Assembly: GCA_030386875.1 (NCBI GenBank)
Contig: CM059571.1
Location: 26,034,355 to 26,098,354 of the forward strand
DNA: 64,000 nucleotides
Origin: Morinoia aosen
Lineage: Eukaryota; Arthropoda; Malacostraca; Amphipoda; Talitridae
Reading direction: 5' to 3'
Below the pieces are notes generated by a model that saw nothing but the letters and a program-made list of their open reading frames with translations, searched no databases and was not told where the DNA came from. Made by a program: the position numbers and the translations under genes. Of the stretch, positions 49,646-61,841 are shown piece by piece (position 1 is the first letter of the stretch; each line of letters begins with the position of its first letter).

Positions 49646-50545
49646 ATGCGCACCGTTCTAGAAGAATCAATGCCAACATTGCACATCTCTCAACAAAACA
49701 TTAATGCAACGAGCATTGATGAAGCAGTACTAAAGTTGACTGAAACTATAATGACCGCATACAATCAGTGTTGCCCAATTGTAACTCGTACAGTTACCCC
49801 GAAAAATAAACAAAAGCCCTGGATTACTAGAAACATCGTGATAAATATAAAGAAACGTCAAGCGTACCTAGCCCTCCTCTGCGAAGGGCGAATATCTAGA
49901 GAAACATATAAGCGATTCAGAAACTATGTGACAAATCAGATAAGGACATCAAAAAAGAGCTACTTTACGCTCAAGTTTACTCAATTCAAAGCTGAAGTTA
50001 AAAAGACTTGGCGCCTCCTTAACTCTTGCTGGAAACCGAATAACGCCGATAAAAAGGAAATTAAATATGTTATTCAAAATAATGTAAAATACCATGAGAA
50101 GAAAGAAATTGCTAATCTCTTTAACAACTTCTTCGTAAACGTAGGGAAAACTGTAGCTGGTGGTATTCCATGTGAACCTACTGATCACCTGGAATTTATG
50201 GAGCATATTCGAGAACACAACTCCTTTTTCCTTACGCCTACAAACTCGTCCGATGTAATTACGTGCATAAACAACATGAAAAATAAATCGAGTGGGTTAC
50301 AAACGTTTCCGACTAAAGTACTTAAAATTATTGCTGATATTGTAGCCCCGCTGATATCCAATATTATCAATCAGTCTCTCTTACGAGGCACTTTCCCGAA
50401 CTCCCTCAAAGTTGCTAGAGTAACCCCTATCTTTAAAAAAAACTGTGTTAACAATTATCGATCTATCTCCCTGTTACCAATTATTAGCAAAGTATTCGAG
50501 AAAATTGTGTATAAAAAAGTGTACTCTTATTTTGAACAAAAATAA
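49646..50545 (+). pseudogene. LINE linker and N-terminal reverse transcriptase
   Basis: A 299-codon frame. The first half is the Lys-rich linker (KQKPWITRNIVINIKKRQAY typical of CR1-type ORF2). The C-terminal part has SSGLQTFPTKVLKIIADIVA, LKVARVTPIFKK, NNYRSISLLPIISKVFEKIV, reverse transcriptase blocks 0-2. It stops at TAA after FEQK; the next bases continue the protein in another frame. Confidence 0.9.
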
Positions 50546-50559
50546 TTTCTGTATGAAAA

Positions 50560-51037
50560 ATAGTACGGCTTTCGCTGTAAAATATCAACAACACAGGCAA
50601 TATTAAATCATTTACAATTCCTTTATTCTAATATAGATAACGGAAAGCCTGTCTTCTCTGTATTTCTTGACTTACGAAAAGCATTCGATTGTGTGGACCA
50701 TAACATATTACTCTCGAAACAACAATGTTATGGCATTCGAGGGGTTGCCCATGATTGGTTCAGATCATACCTAACAAATCGGAAACAATACGTTGTCATT
50801 AACGACGCAAAATCGGACCCACAGACAATTAGCCATCTTGGGCCTCTCCTATTTCTGATTTTTATCGATGATATTTTTCAATCTACATCATTTTTCAAAT
50901 TCACACTTTTTGTCGATGACAGTACGCTTTCTGCAGTCCTTCCGAAACAAAATCCCAGTATGATTGCGGAGAGTATAAATAATGAACTCCATAAGGTTTC
51001 ATTGTGGCTTAAAGCTAATAAAATAAGCCTTATATAA
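50560..51037 (+). pseudogene. LINE reverse transcriptase catalytic core
   Basis: The frame contains FLDLRKAFDCVDHNILLSKQ (block A with catalytic Asp), YGIRGVAHDWFRSYLTNRKQ, LGPLLFLIFIDDI and FVDDSTLSA, where FVDD at 50909-50920 is the YADD box. The conserved GVPQGSI that normally precedes LGPLL is missing without breaking the frame (SHLGPLL at about 50831-50847). That in-frame loss removes part of the active site. Confidence 0.9.
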
Positions 51038-51039
51038 TA

Positions 51040-51430
51040 TCGATAAAACAAATTATATTACATTCTCATACAAGAAAAATATATCTCTCCCACGCATTAA
51101 AATTGGGGAAGGTGAAATCGAAGAAACCAACTCATGTAGATTTCTGGGCATCATAATAGATAAACATCTGACCTTCAAAGAGCACATCGCTCATATTAGT
51201 TCTAAATTATCAAAATCTATCGAAATCCTAAATAAAGTTGAAAATTTCCTGCCTGAATCAGCTTTGCAAATGCTCTACCGAACGCTCATTTCACCATACT
51301 TGCAATACGGAATAGAAGCATGGCACGGAACTGATAAAAATAAAACTAATATAATTTTTCCTCTGCAAAAAAGAGCCATCAGAGCGGTAAAGAACCTAGA
51401 ATATAATGTCACACAAATGATTCATTAAAA
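51040..51430 (+). pseudogene. LINE reverse transcriptase thumb and tail
   Basis: In a shifted frame: IDKTNYITFSYKKN, IKIGEGEIEETNSCRFLGII, DKHLTFKEHIAHISSKLSKS, LPESALQMLYRTLISPYLQY, GIEAWHG. This is the usual C-terminal region of CR1-like ORF2. Similarity fades after 51430; the rest to 52165 is untranslated region and tail. Confidence 0.88.
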
Positions 51431-52395
51431 AAATTACAAACACTTAAACTCTCGGATCTCTTCAAAATATCCATCTGCAATTTCATTTACTAAACATTAA
51501 CTAATGATGGCGACACCTAAAACAATTATCAACAGCGCAAACTGGTCATCACAACCATTTAACGCGAAATAGAAGTAAATTCATGCTTCCTTATTACTCA
51601 AAGGCCCGGTCGCAACACAGTATCCTATTCTTTGGAACTAAAACTAGGAACTTAATACCTGCGGATCTCCGTGAAAGTAATTCTTACAAGGTATTCTAAA
51701 GAAATCTTGAGTCTCACTTCTTATCGGAATACTAGTCGTGTAAGATCACCAAGTCAAATCCTGCCTCCTACATGTCTGGTCCTAATAATGTAATTCGCCA
51801 TGGGCAATATCCCGATTTTCAGTCTGTTCTTAAATCGTTATCGAATATACTGTTAAATATAGTCCATTTCACCTATATTGTAAAATGAAACATCAATATC
51901 GAGTTCATTATCTCACTGATCAGTCTAATGCGAAACTTGGTTAAGTGAATTAGGTTAAACATTATTGTTCACCTTAGAATAACGTGATTGTAGGATGCCC
52001 TAGAAGTCGCTGAACTTATTCGGGCCCACAGGTAAAATCAACAACAACAAAATCAACATACGTAAATTTAACCATTGTATTAGACTTAAGAAACATTCTA
52101 CCTCTGTATCACCTGTGGTAAATAAATTGTTTAAATTGTTTAAAATTGTTTAAATTATTTAAACTAATAATCAATTACGGGTAGCTTCAATCATGTTGAA
52201 TCTTATGTCCTTCTATAGCGTCAATTATGAAGCAAAACTGGTTGTGTACGCTTATTTTACAATAAATTTTGAGTGATCGAAAAAATCAACCAAAAAATGG
52301 CTTACTCGGATAGCACCAGACTCAAAAAGTTTAGGCCGACGCAAATTTCAAATGGAATCAATGTATGCCAGGAAAAAGCAACGCTATATTTTTTC

Positions 52396-52720
52396 TAATT
52401 ATTATTATAATTATTATGATATAAGAAAGTTTTAGCCTCCCTTTACCACGACAAAGATGTTCCAAGAGAGGAAAGAGGAAGGCACCATTTAGTATGGAGT
52501 TGAGGGAACGCGGAATCTATGCACAAGGTGCATAGAAACAGTAAGCTAGGAAAGAAGTTCATGAAACAAGATAAAAGTTGAAGAAAAAAGTAGTAGGTGC
52601 TGAAAAACAGGACAGCAGTGGACCGAAAAAGATGGTCCGTAACAAAACAAAAACCTATTTTATTCCAACAAAAAGGAAGCCTACCTTACCTTTAGCTCGG
52701 GCCCTCGCATGGTTCCCCTT
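52396..52720 (-). repeat. Retroposed repeat family A, copy 5, with AAT-rich tail
   Basis: Very close to the copy at 10.9 kb: ATAAGAAAGTTTTAGCCTCC, GGCACCATTTAGTATGGAGT, GGAATCTATGCACAAGGTGC, AAAGTAGTAGGTGCTGAAAA, GTCCGTAACAAAACAAAAAC. The plus-left end has TAATTATTATTATAATTATT, read on the minus strand as an AAT-type tail. It is inserted about 230 bp beyond the LINE tail. Confidence 0.85.
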
Positions 52721-53033
52721 ATTTTTTTCTAATTATACTTCAGAGAAGCGTTTAACCCGCAAAGCAGATATGCCAAGGAACACTAAGCCTACAAAACGCA
52801 TCATGGATAATTTTGTGAGACTAGTACATCAACTTACAAATTACATTGCATCTGTAAATTCATACGTTCAATTGTTGTTCAATAATCGCTTAAACAAATT
52901 GGTGCCTATAAATTATAGCGAGAATACGGCTAGGAAAGACCACATTCGCAATATAAACCAGACTAAACGAGACAGCTTAGACAAGATCGCAACAAAGCGC
53001 ACAGAAAGTGTTCTAACCACGAACAAATACTAG
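52721..53033 (+). other. Open frame of about 90 codons beyond the repeat, unknown
   Basis: After the family A repeat the frame continues as MPRNTKPTKRIMDNFVRLVH, QLTNYIASVNSYVQLLFNNR and ends near SVLTTNKY. Composition is Lys/Asn-rich and not obviously repetitive. No family recognised. It may be a remnant of another element or chance. Confidence 0.18.
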
Positions 53034-56000
53034 GGCCAGCCAAAATTATACATACACTAATCAAGTTTGGTGCGGACACAAATTGTACAAGACAGCAATC
53101 AAGAGCACAATAAATTTAGCGACTCATTGCAAAAATACTTTCGAGCTGAGCAACAGAAACCAGAAATTAAGCTCGCTGCAAGGCCGGGATAAAAGTAGAT
53201 CCCCGGCTGAGCGCCAGGTGGCAGCAAGGTGGCCAATCACTTGCAAGTAAAAGACAAGCTGCGCTCTAATTGGTCGCGCAAACAAAAGCAGTGATCACTC
53301 TGGAGCGCCACAAAGAAAGCGGTGACCATGCAAACGTAAAGGATAGAGATGCGTTTAAAAACTCATGTCTCTGAGAGGATAAGAGACAACATATAAACGA
53401 TTCGAAAACTGGAGGAGCCACGATAGTAAAATAGCCCCCAAAGAATGAACTATTTTGATGAAGCAAGCACGCTTCAGTGTTCAAATTTCGGAGAAACATT
53501 CGACCAAATGAAATGAGTGAGGGGAAGCAAACTGAACAAAGCATAAACAACTTCCCAACAGCGCCTCGGGGCTTTGAAGGGAGTTGGACTTCCCGTGAAG
53601 CTATGAAAAATACGGGAACGTTGCCTCAAAACCAAGTTAATTCTCCATGTAGTTTGATGATTCCAGTGAAAAATTGACAGCGTAGTATAAAATGCCATTC
53701 ATCTTGAATGTTGAGGAAGGGTAAGGATGACTAAAACTATAAATGATGCGTTTATATAAAAGAGGAAAGCCAATTTAGAATTTTGAAAATTCTTAGCAGA
53801 GGTGCAGTTTCTGACGAGTGCATGGCTTCAGGACTTCCAGCCTGGTGAGTTGCTGAAGGCGTCATCACTTTCGTATGAGAGTATCTAGCAACAATTGAAA
53901 TGTATTATTTGTCATGTAAAATTAATGAAATAAAGCATATGCTGGTGAATCATGACGAGTTTGTAATGGTATAGTAAACAAGTAAGTACCTAACAATTTC
54001 CAAACATCAACATCGTGAATATTATTCTTCAAAAGAAATTTATGTACGGTAATATTTAGTTTGAACACGGAATGAAGCATATTTTAGCACAGAAGAATGA
54101 GCCTGCACATGACTACCTGAGATGCGTATTTAACATTTGCTTTATTTAATGGTGTTGTATTTAATCAGCGCGCAACGCTACAAAATAAATCAGTTCTCTG
54201 CAGTGGGCTGAACAAAAACATCAGACAGAATTTGTTCCATGTTTAGTTTGATTAATGTTTCCAAAATTTTTACAATACTTGGGGGATAAGTGTTTAAATA
54301 ACAAAATTTTCAAAATACAGCATTGAAGGCTAAAAATTTTGGTCGCAAGAAACTTGCAGTCCTGATTGTATGAAGCTTTTGGAAAAATTTGCACGCAGCC
54401 TCAAAGCTTCAGTTAATAGAAAAACAATCCACCAGCGTTGTAAGTAATGTGGAATATTTTAAGTAGGAATTAGCATCCGAAAAACTTTTCTGTATTGGAT
54501 AGTGAGGCACCTCAATTTAGAGCCTTTATGAATGCATTTGAGTCCGAGCTCTTGTTTCGACGTAGTGGTGGGATGTATATGCATGTGAGTCTCTTACAGC
54601 GAATGTGTTCATGTAACACGTGTGTGCATTGGACACTGCATCTGTACCTAGCCATTTTGCTGTCAGAATGTAGGATTTCCATGAAAATTCTCTCATAAAT
54701 TTCAACATGAGAATGCTGAAAACGAAGAAATGAATTATATGTTCTTGTGAATTATATCTTGATAGGTAAGCAGATTTTTCTAACAAGTTATAAAACGGTA
54801 CATGTTTTCAAATTGAAACATTTCCCTAATGAAAGAAATTTGACAAGAGTCCGTCCCCTATCCGCACTGCTCAGCACTCAGCAGAAGCGGAAAAATCTTC
54901 AACAATCTAAGTCTGGCTGTGAGCATTCGAGACCTGTTCTCCAGAACTGACTCGGAGGAGCAAAAATGACCTCTCGTTCATTCAAGGAATCTCATAAAAA
55001 CTCGAGTTTGTCTTAACTTCGACCCCTCAATTGAGTTTCCTCGCCCCAATAACACGTTGCCTGCAAAGTTATAAACCGTTCTCATAAGCGCTAGAAAACA
55101 ATAGAAAGTTTTAATGCTGCGATCGTAAGTTAATAAGCTAATTCGCTAAAGAGTTTAATTAGTTAGAGTAGCACAAACAGATGTAACATTTATTTTTGAC
55201 TGGCCTCATCAAAAAAGCCTCTGAACGAAGAATAAACTCGATTACTTCAAGAGAATTACGTTATTGAAGTAAATTTATTGTTCTCTGGACGGCGAAGCTC
55301 ACACTGAGCTTAAATCAACATAAAAAGCATCACACAAAAGAGCTAGAAAGACTTGTTAAGGCTTTTATGAAGGGAGAAGCTTTCGCTCCTCAAACGTGGA
55401 ATTATTTCTTCGTGTATTGGAGATAACTTCTAGCCAGAACGTGACTGGTGAAATTACCTCGCGCTAACGTGTCCGCAATAGTTAATTGACATCACATTCA
55501 CAAAGTAAAGCGCTAGCTCCCATAAAAAAAATGCTGGCAGCCTTTATGACCGATAAAATACCAAAAGAACTTAATCATCATTGGCAGAATTATGAGAGGC
55601 ATTCGGCACCGATAATGGTCTCAGCGTACATCGGCAAACCGATTAAAAGATCATCACCGAGTAATTTAGAGGACAAAACGTCACTTATTGCTCTCATTTG
55701 TATCGCAAGCGATGCAGTATGTCGTTAATGACGTAGTGTAAAACCTAAAAGCCAGTAATAGATACAGAATCAAACCGTTTTTGCATAATCTGTTTGGGTG
55801 ATAAAAAGTACCAGAGAACCCAAAATGTTTTCCCTCGCTACTCCATAGCAAGTGGTCGTGTTTTGTGAGTGAAATTCTGCATTTTTGCTCAATGAACATG
55901 TACGGAAAACTAAAAGAGGACAAAAATGAATTATTACAAGTGCTTTGCCTCCATGAGAAACTTTCGTGTGTTTATCAAGAGAGGTAACCTAAATTTGTAT

Positions 56001-56905
56001 TTGCCACCAGACAGTAGAACAGAAATCAGTTTCATCTCTCGTATCTAAAACAGATAGTATCTTGTATTGCTTCCTTCTGCCAGCTACGAGGCTGCAACGG
56101 GCTGGTTATTCATTTAGATTGCTAATGACACATTTTGATAAATCTTTTAATTGAAAATGTACTAGAAGGTCCTGCAGTCGGGTACTGCTTGAATTATTTT
56201 CAAATAATTTTCAATTCTGGGATAAGAAGGGCTTTTAAGAATATTCACTGAAGTTGACAATCACCAATGACAGAGAAGAAGTGTTATTGGAAAGGTCCTG
56301 ACGGAACATTTGAAGCTACAGTATTATCTAAGAAATTACCAAGTATTGAGTGTAACTGAACAGTGAAGCGGATTAATGGAGATCCATCAGTGTAGCAACA
56401 TGTTTATGAGTCTTGAACGTGCATGCCTTTAATATGTAATGAAGATTTAAGCAGAACCTCGGACGTGAAGTTGAGTTAACATGGGGATTGAAATTTTGGC
56501 GTGTATATTTTATTTCCTGACTTTCCTACGAAAACATGTTTCTGAGAGCCTTTAGTAGATAAATTACAGAGTGAATGTTTCGATGATATTTCAACAAAAC
56601 GAATGGCATTCGTTGAAAACTATACAATGAAGAATATGTTCAAAACAGAATGAGAATGGAGCATATATGTAGATAAGAATAATCATTATTTTTTCAATTC
56701 GTGTTCCGTTTATCGTGCGCCACCGTGTGAGACATTACAGTGCATTTTTATTATGCCTATGTTAAACGCTATCACTAATTAAAGATTATACGTAATGTTA
56801 ATGAAATTAATCAACCATAAACGTAGGCGTAAACTTACTATTTATATTTTATTAGCGTTACTTTGCATTTGATGTTGAATAACGCTTACGGTATACTTCG
56901 TATAG
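53034..56905. other. Intron, nothing recognised
   Basis: A GC-richer patch at 53150-53330 (GGCCGGGATAAAAGTAGATC region) has no coding motif. The rest is AT-rich with small frames. Confidence 0.5.
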
Positions 56906-59199
56906 ACACATCTACTCACCGCCACAACGCAGCCACACATCTACACACCGACACAACGCAGCCACACATCTACTCACCGACACAACGCAGCCACACATCT
57001 ACACACCGACACAATGCAGCCACACATCTACACACCGACACAACACAACCACACATCTACACACCGACACAATGCAGCCACACATCTACACACCAACACA
57101 ATACAGCCACACATCTACACACCGACACAACGCAGCCACACATCTACACACCGACACAATTCAGCCACACATCTACACACCGATACAACGCAGCCACACA
57201 TCTACACACCGACACAATACAGCCACACATCTACACACCGACACAATACAGCCACAAATCTACACACCGACACAACGCAGCCACACATTTACACACCGAC
57301 ACAACGCAACCACACATTTACACACCGACACAATACAGCCACACATCTACACACCGACACAATGCAGCCACACATCTACACACCAACACAATACAGCCAC
57401 ACATCTACACACCGACACAATACAGCCACACATCTACACACCAACACAATACAGCCACACATCTACACACCGACACAACGCAGCCCCACATCAACACACC
57501 GACACAATACAGCCACACATCTACACACCGACACAACGCAGCCACACATCTATACACCGACACAACACAGCCCCACATCTACACACCGACACAACGCAGC
57601 CACACAGCTACACACCGACACAACGCAGCCACACATCTACACACCGACACAACGCAGCCACACAGCTACACACCGACACAACGCAGCCACACAGCTACAC
57701 ACCGACACAACGCAACCACACAGCTACACACCGACACAACACAGCCACACAGCTACACACCGACACATTACAGCCACACAGCTACACACCGACACAATAA
57801 AGCCACACAGCTACAAACCAATACACCGCAGCTACACATTTACACACCGACACAATACAGCCACACAGCTACACACCGACACAATACAGCCACACAACTA
57901 CACACCGATACACCGCAGCCACACATCTACACACCGACACAATACAGCCACACAGCTACACACCGACACAATACAGCCACACATCTACACACCGACACAA
58001 TACAGCCACACATCTACACACCGACACAATACAGCCACACAGCTACACACCGATACACCGCAGCCACACATCTACACACCGACACAATACAGCCACACAG
58101 CTACGCACCGACACAATACAGACACACAGCTACACACCGATACACCGCAGCCACACATCTACACACCGACACAATACAGCCACACAGCTACACACTGACA
58201 CAATACAGCCACACAGCTACACACCGACACAATACAGCCACACAGCTACACACCGACACAATACAACCACACAGCTACACACCGATACACCGCAGCCACA
58301 CATCTAGACACCGACACAATACAGCCACACAGCTACACATCGACACAATACAGCCACACAGCTATAGCTGTGTTGTGGCGACACAATACAGCCACACAGC
58401 TAAACACCGATACACCGCAGCCACACATCTATACACCGACACAATACAGCCACACAGCTACACCCCGACACAATACAGCCACACAGCTGCACACCGACAC
58501 AATACAGCCACACAGCTACTCACCGAAACAACGCAGCCACACATCTACACACCGACACAACGCAGCCACACATCTACACACCGACACAACTCAGCTACAC
58601 ATCTACACACCGACTCAATACAGCCATACAGCTACACACCGGCACAATACAGCCACACATCTAAACACCAACACAACGCAGCCACACATCTACACACCGA
58701 CACAACGCTGCCACACAGCTACACACCGACACAATACAGCCACACAGCTACACACCGACACAATACAGCCACACATCTACACACCGACACAACGCAGCCA
58801 CACATCTACACACCGACAAAACACAGCCACACATCTACACACCGACACAATACAGCCCCACAGCTACACACCGACACAATACAGCCACACAGCTACACAC
58901 CGACAAAACGCAGCCACACATCTACACACCGACAAAACGCAGCCACACATCTACACACCGACACAACGCAGCCACACATCTACACACCGACAAAACACAG
59001 CCACACATCTACACACCGACACAATACAGCCCCACAGCTACACACCGACACAATACAGCCACACAGCTACACACAGACACAACGTAGCCACACATCTACC
59101 CACCGACACAATGCAGCCACACATCTACACACCGACACAACGCAGCCACACAGCTACACACCGACACAATACAGTCACACAGCTACACACCAACACAAC
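56906..59199. repeat. 29-bp minisatellite, about 79 units
   Basis: The unit is ACACATCTACACACCGACAC plus AACGCAGCC. Variant positions are CATCT or CAGCT, and ACG, ATG, ACA or ATA before CAGCC. Because 29 is not a multiple of three and the unit has no stop in any plus frame, all three plus frames stay open (786, 394 and 297 codons); I do not call these genes. It lies in the 31-kb InR intron; the transcribed strand is UG-rich. Subfamilies: CATCT dominates to 57600, CAGCT from 57600 to 58500, then mixed. Confidence 0.96.
58356..58373. repeat. Perfect 18-bp palindrome breaking the minisatellite phase
   Basis: ACACAGCTATAGCTGTGT is a CACAGCTA of one unit joined to its own inverted copy, followed by GTGTTGTGGCGACAC before the array resumes. 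The unit register shifts here by 9 bp. Confidence 0.95.
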
Positions 59200-61553
59200 A
59201 TCAGGACGGCGACGATCGTTTAGCAATAATTCAATAGAAAACCACAACAATGTCTATCGATAAGTTCAATTCCTAATTATTACATTAAGAAGCCTTTACA
59301 ATTGAGAAATCCTCTATTGATATTCTTTATTGTATTACTTAGAATTTATTTGTACTTTTGTGAATAAACTTTTGTTCAATATAAAATGTATATGCGTCTA
59401 TATATATGAGTTAATATTGGGTGTTGGATATACGGCAAACCTCAGTCTCTAATTGTGGACAATTCTGAGTATCTAATTTATAACAGGAATTATTTATGAC
59501 AACAGTCATGCATACCATAATTTCTTCTCAATATTCAATAAGATATTATTCAAAGCAGTCATCAAATCTTCATTAGGTATCGATGGAATCCCATGCACTG
59601 CAGAGCTCACGTTACGTAAAAGATTAATTGCAGAGTTTCCAGGCGTACGAAAAAGGCATATGTTTTCCGTTCCAAATATAACTCCAATTAGAGACGAATA
59701 AATTATGTGAGCAGTTCAAAGTGGTACTTAAATTATTAAAGTCGTGGGGCTTTAATTGGTCGTGCTATGAAAATCATTATCGAAGGTAGTAAATGATTTA
59801 CAGAGGCACAACAATAAATTAAAGGAGATTTTAAAGACTATTTTGCAAAATTTTTTGTGAAAGCTGGCTAGTTTCATATGCACAGCAAATACTGTTCAGT
59901 TAGTGCAGTAGTGACGAACGCTACGAGCTAATTAAATTAGTTTCATGCCAGAATTCTAGGACACCAATAAATGGGTTCCAAATATTTTTATTCATTGACT
60001 TTCCTAAATACGACAATAATCTCATCAAAGACGTGCATCCTTGCATTTATTTATATCATTCGGATATGCAAAGGGCAAACTATTGATCTACATAGATGAG
60101 CCATCACCCAGTTTCTGTTCTGGTCAGTGATACCGATGACTTTCAGGCGAGCAGACGGTGTGGGGCATCTCCATTGCAAATAGGACTCGTCGCCGCGCCC
60201 AAAAATGGAAATGACTTCTTCGTTTTTCTCAGGCGGAAAAAGTTTTCATTTTGTACATGCATGATGAAGTTTCAGAGCTCATGTTACTCCATACCCTCAG
60301 CCACAACTAGTGTTCACACTAAAAATAGAACCAGTCATATCGTGAAAAATGAATGGAAATTTAGTTATTTCAACGGACACGTGCTAAGAAACTTCAAAAT
60401 TGGCAGCCGGGCATTAAACGGAGCAGTAGCTTTCATTTGATTTAAGCCGTTGGAGACGTTATTCTCATATGAATATAATTCTAATTCACATCAGATAAGT
60501 CGATGCCGCAGTGTATTTTTACTGTACGAATAACTCTCATAACTCATAACTCTCATTTGAATATGATTCAAATTCTCGATCGATGTCGTTACTTAGGTGC
60601 AAATAAAATTGTAGTAATCAAAATAAATCTCGGGCTCTCGTACAAGACGATACGACGTTAGTTGAGTTATTATTTTAGAGGCCACGCATAAAACTTGTGG
60701 TCTATTTCCTCCGAACTTCGTCCTTCATTTTGCAGCAAAAACTCATTTTCTAAAATGAAAGAAGCATAATTTGGCACGTCGACAGTTATTTACAGTCGCA
60801 GGTATGTACAACTTAGGATTTCTTAACAAAAGGATGAGAAAAAGCCACGCAGCTTCAGGAAATGACAAATCGAACAAAAAAATCCTAGCAGTGTGGGAAG
60901 AATACCAACAGTAGGAGGATAATAAAAGAAGTGCAGAAAAAATCAGCTAGATAAAATATACCAGCTGCTGGCATTAAACAAGCGGAATGAGAAATATACA
61001 GAGTGAGTACGGGAATCCCTCTCATTTGTCCAGTCTCCACAGCGACGTGAGAGCTGTATATTTTCTGTAGTATTCAAACTCCATTTTTCTATCAATAATT
61101 TCAAAATACATTCGTCAAAGCCCATAATCGACGGTTTATATAATTCAGTTTCTTTAGAATGGAATGACCTTACTACGCGCATATCGAAATATAATACTTC
61201 GCATTACGAATATCTTTAATTATTAGTAGCTGACACTCCTGAGATACTTTTCAACTCTACTTCAAAAAAACTCATCATTTTCCATGCATCCGAACGTCAT
61301 GCCTGACATAAGTCACCTAAAATTACACGTCAGGAAACCTGACAGAATATTTTGCTGGATAAAGTTTCCAAATCGCCACTCCGTTTCAAAACCAGGGAAA
61401 CAGCGACATGTATCTGACATACAAAGTACATCTATAGCCAGAACGCTGCTTATCATACACACGCTGACTACGTAACTTTTGAATAAGTTATGTCGTTCCC
61501 CACTAGGTGAGAGAAAATTGTGTACACATCGAAAGTGGATACTAGATTAGCAG
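59200..61553. other. Intron, nothing recognised
   Basis: Unmatched AT-rich sequence between the minisatellite and the splice-site array; a 114-codon frame at 60096-60440 has no motif. Confidence 0.5.
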
Positions 61554-61841
61554 TCCACGCTTAACTGAAACACTCACTTGATGACCGTCAGGTTCGGGAA
61601 TACAAGACTCGACTGAAGCACTGACCTGATGACCGTCATGTCCTTGAACACAAGACTCGACTGAAGCACTCACTTGATGACCGTCAGGTTCGGGAACACA
61701 AGACTCGACTGAAGCACTCACCTGATGACCGTCAGGTTCGGTAACACAAAATTCGACTGAAGTACTCACCTGATGATCGTCTGGTTCGGGAACACAAGGC
61801 TCGACTAAAACACTCACCTGATGACCGTCAGGTTCGGGAAC
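61554..61841 (-). repeat. 48-bp tandem array containing the exon 3' end and its 5' splice site (6 copies)
   Basis: On the minus strand the unit reads exon tail (TTCCCGAACC, TGACGGTCATCAG), donor (GTGAGTG) and an intronic filler ending in TCGAGTCTTGTG. Exon-like edges fall at 61818, 61770, 61722, 61674, 61626 and 61578, exactly 48 bp apart. Junctions in order are CAG/GTGAGTG (the real exon), CAG/GTGAGTA, CAG/GTGAGTG, CAA/GTGAGTG, CAG/GTCAGTG and CAA/GTGAGTG. Copies differ by a few substitutions only, so the expansion looks recent. The 91-codon frame open across the array is not the receptor frame. Confidence 0.93.

Larger units (their letters stand above)
49400..52165 (+). mobile_element. 5'-truncated CR1-like LINE
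   Basis: The end of an endonuclease, a full reverse transcriptase region and a 3' untranslated part follow each other on the plus strand in several frames. The 3' end is a microsatellite tail built from AATTGTTTAA-like units (52122-52165), as in CR1/L2-group elements. ORF1 and most of the endonuclease are missing. The exact clade (CR1, Daphne, Crack or similar) cannot be set by eye. It is inactive. Confidence 0.88.

Noticed and set aside
56906-59199. CRISPR-like array
   Set aside because: Units are contiguous with no unique spacers, and the setting is animal DNA.
56863-59223. 786-codon plus frame (and two more of 394 and 297 codons) rich in His and Thr
   Set aside because: They follow from a stop-free 29-bp tandem unit; all three plus frames are open equally, so there is no sign of a selected frame.
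61542-61817. 91-codon minus frame with a PEPDGHQVSASVES-like repeat
   Set aside because: It is the 48-bp splice-site array read in a frame other than the receptor's; the exon frame stops at its donor.
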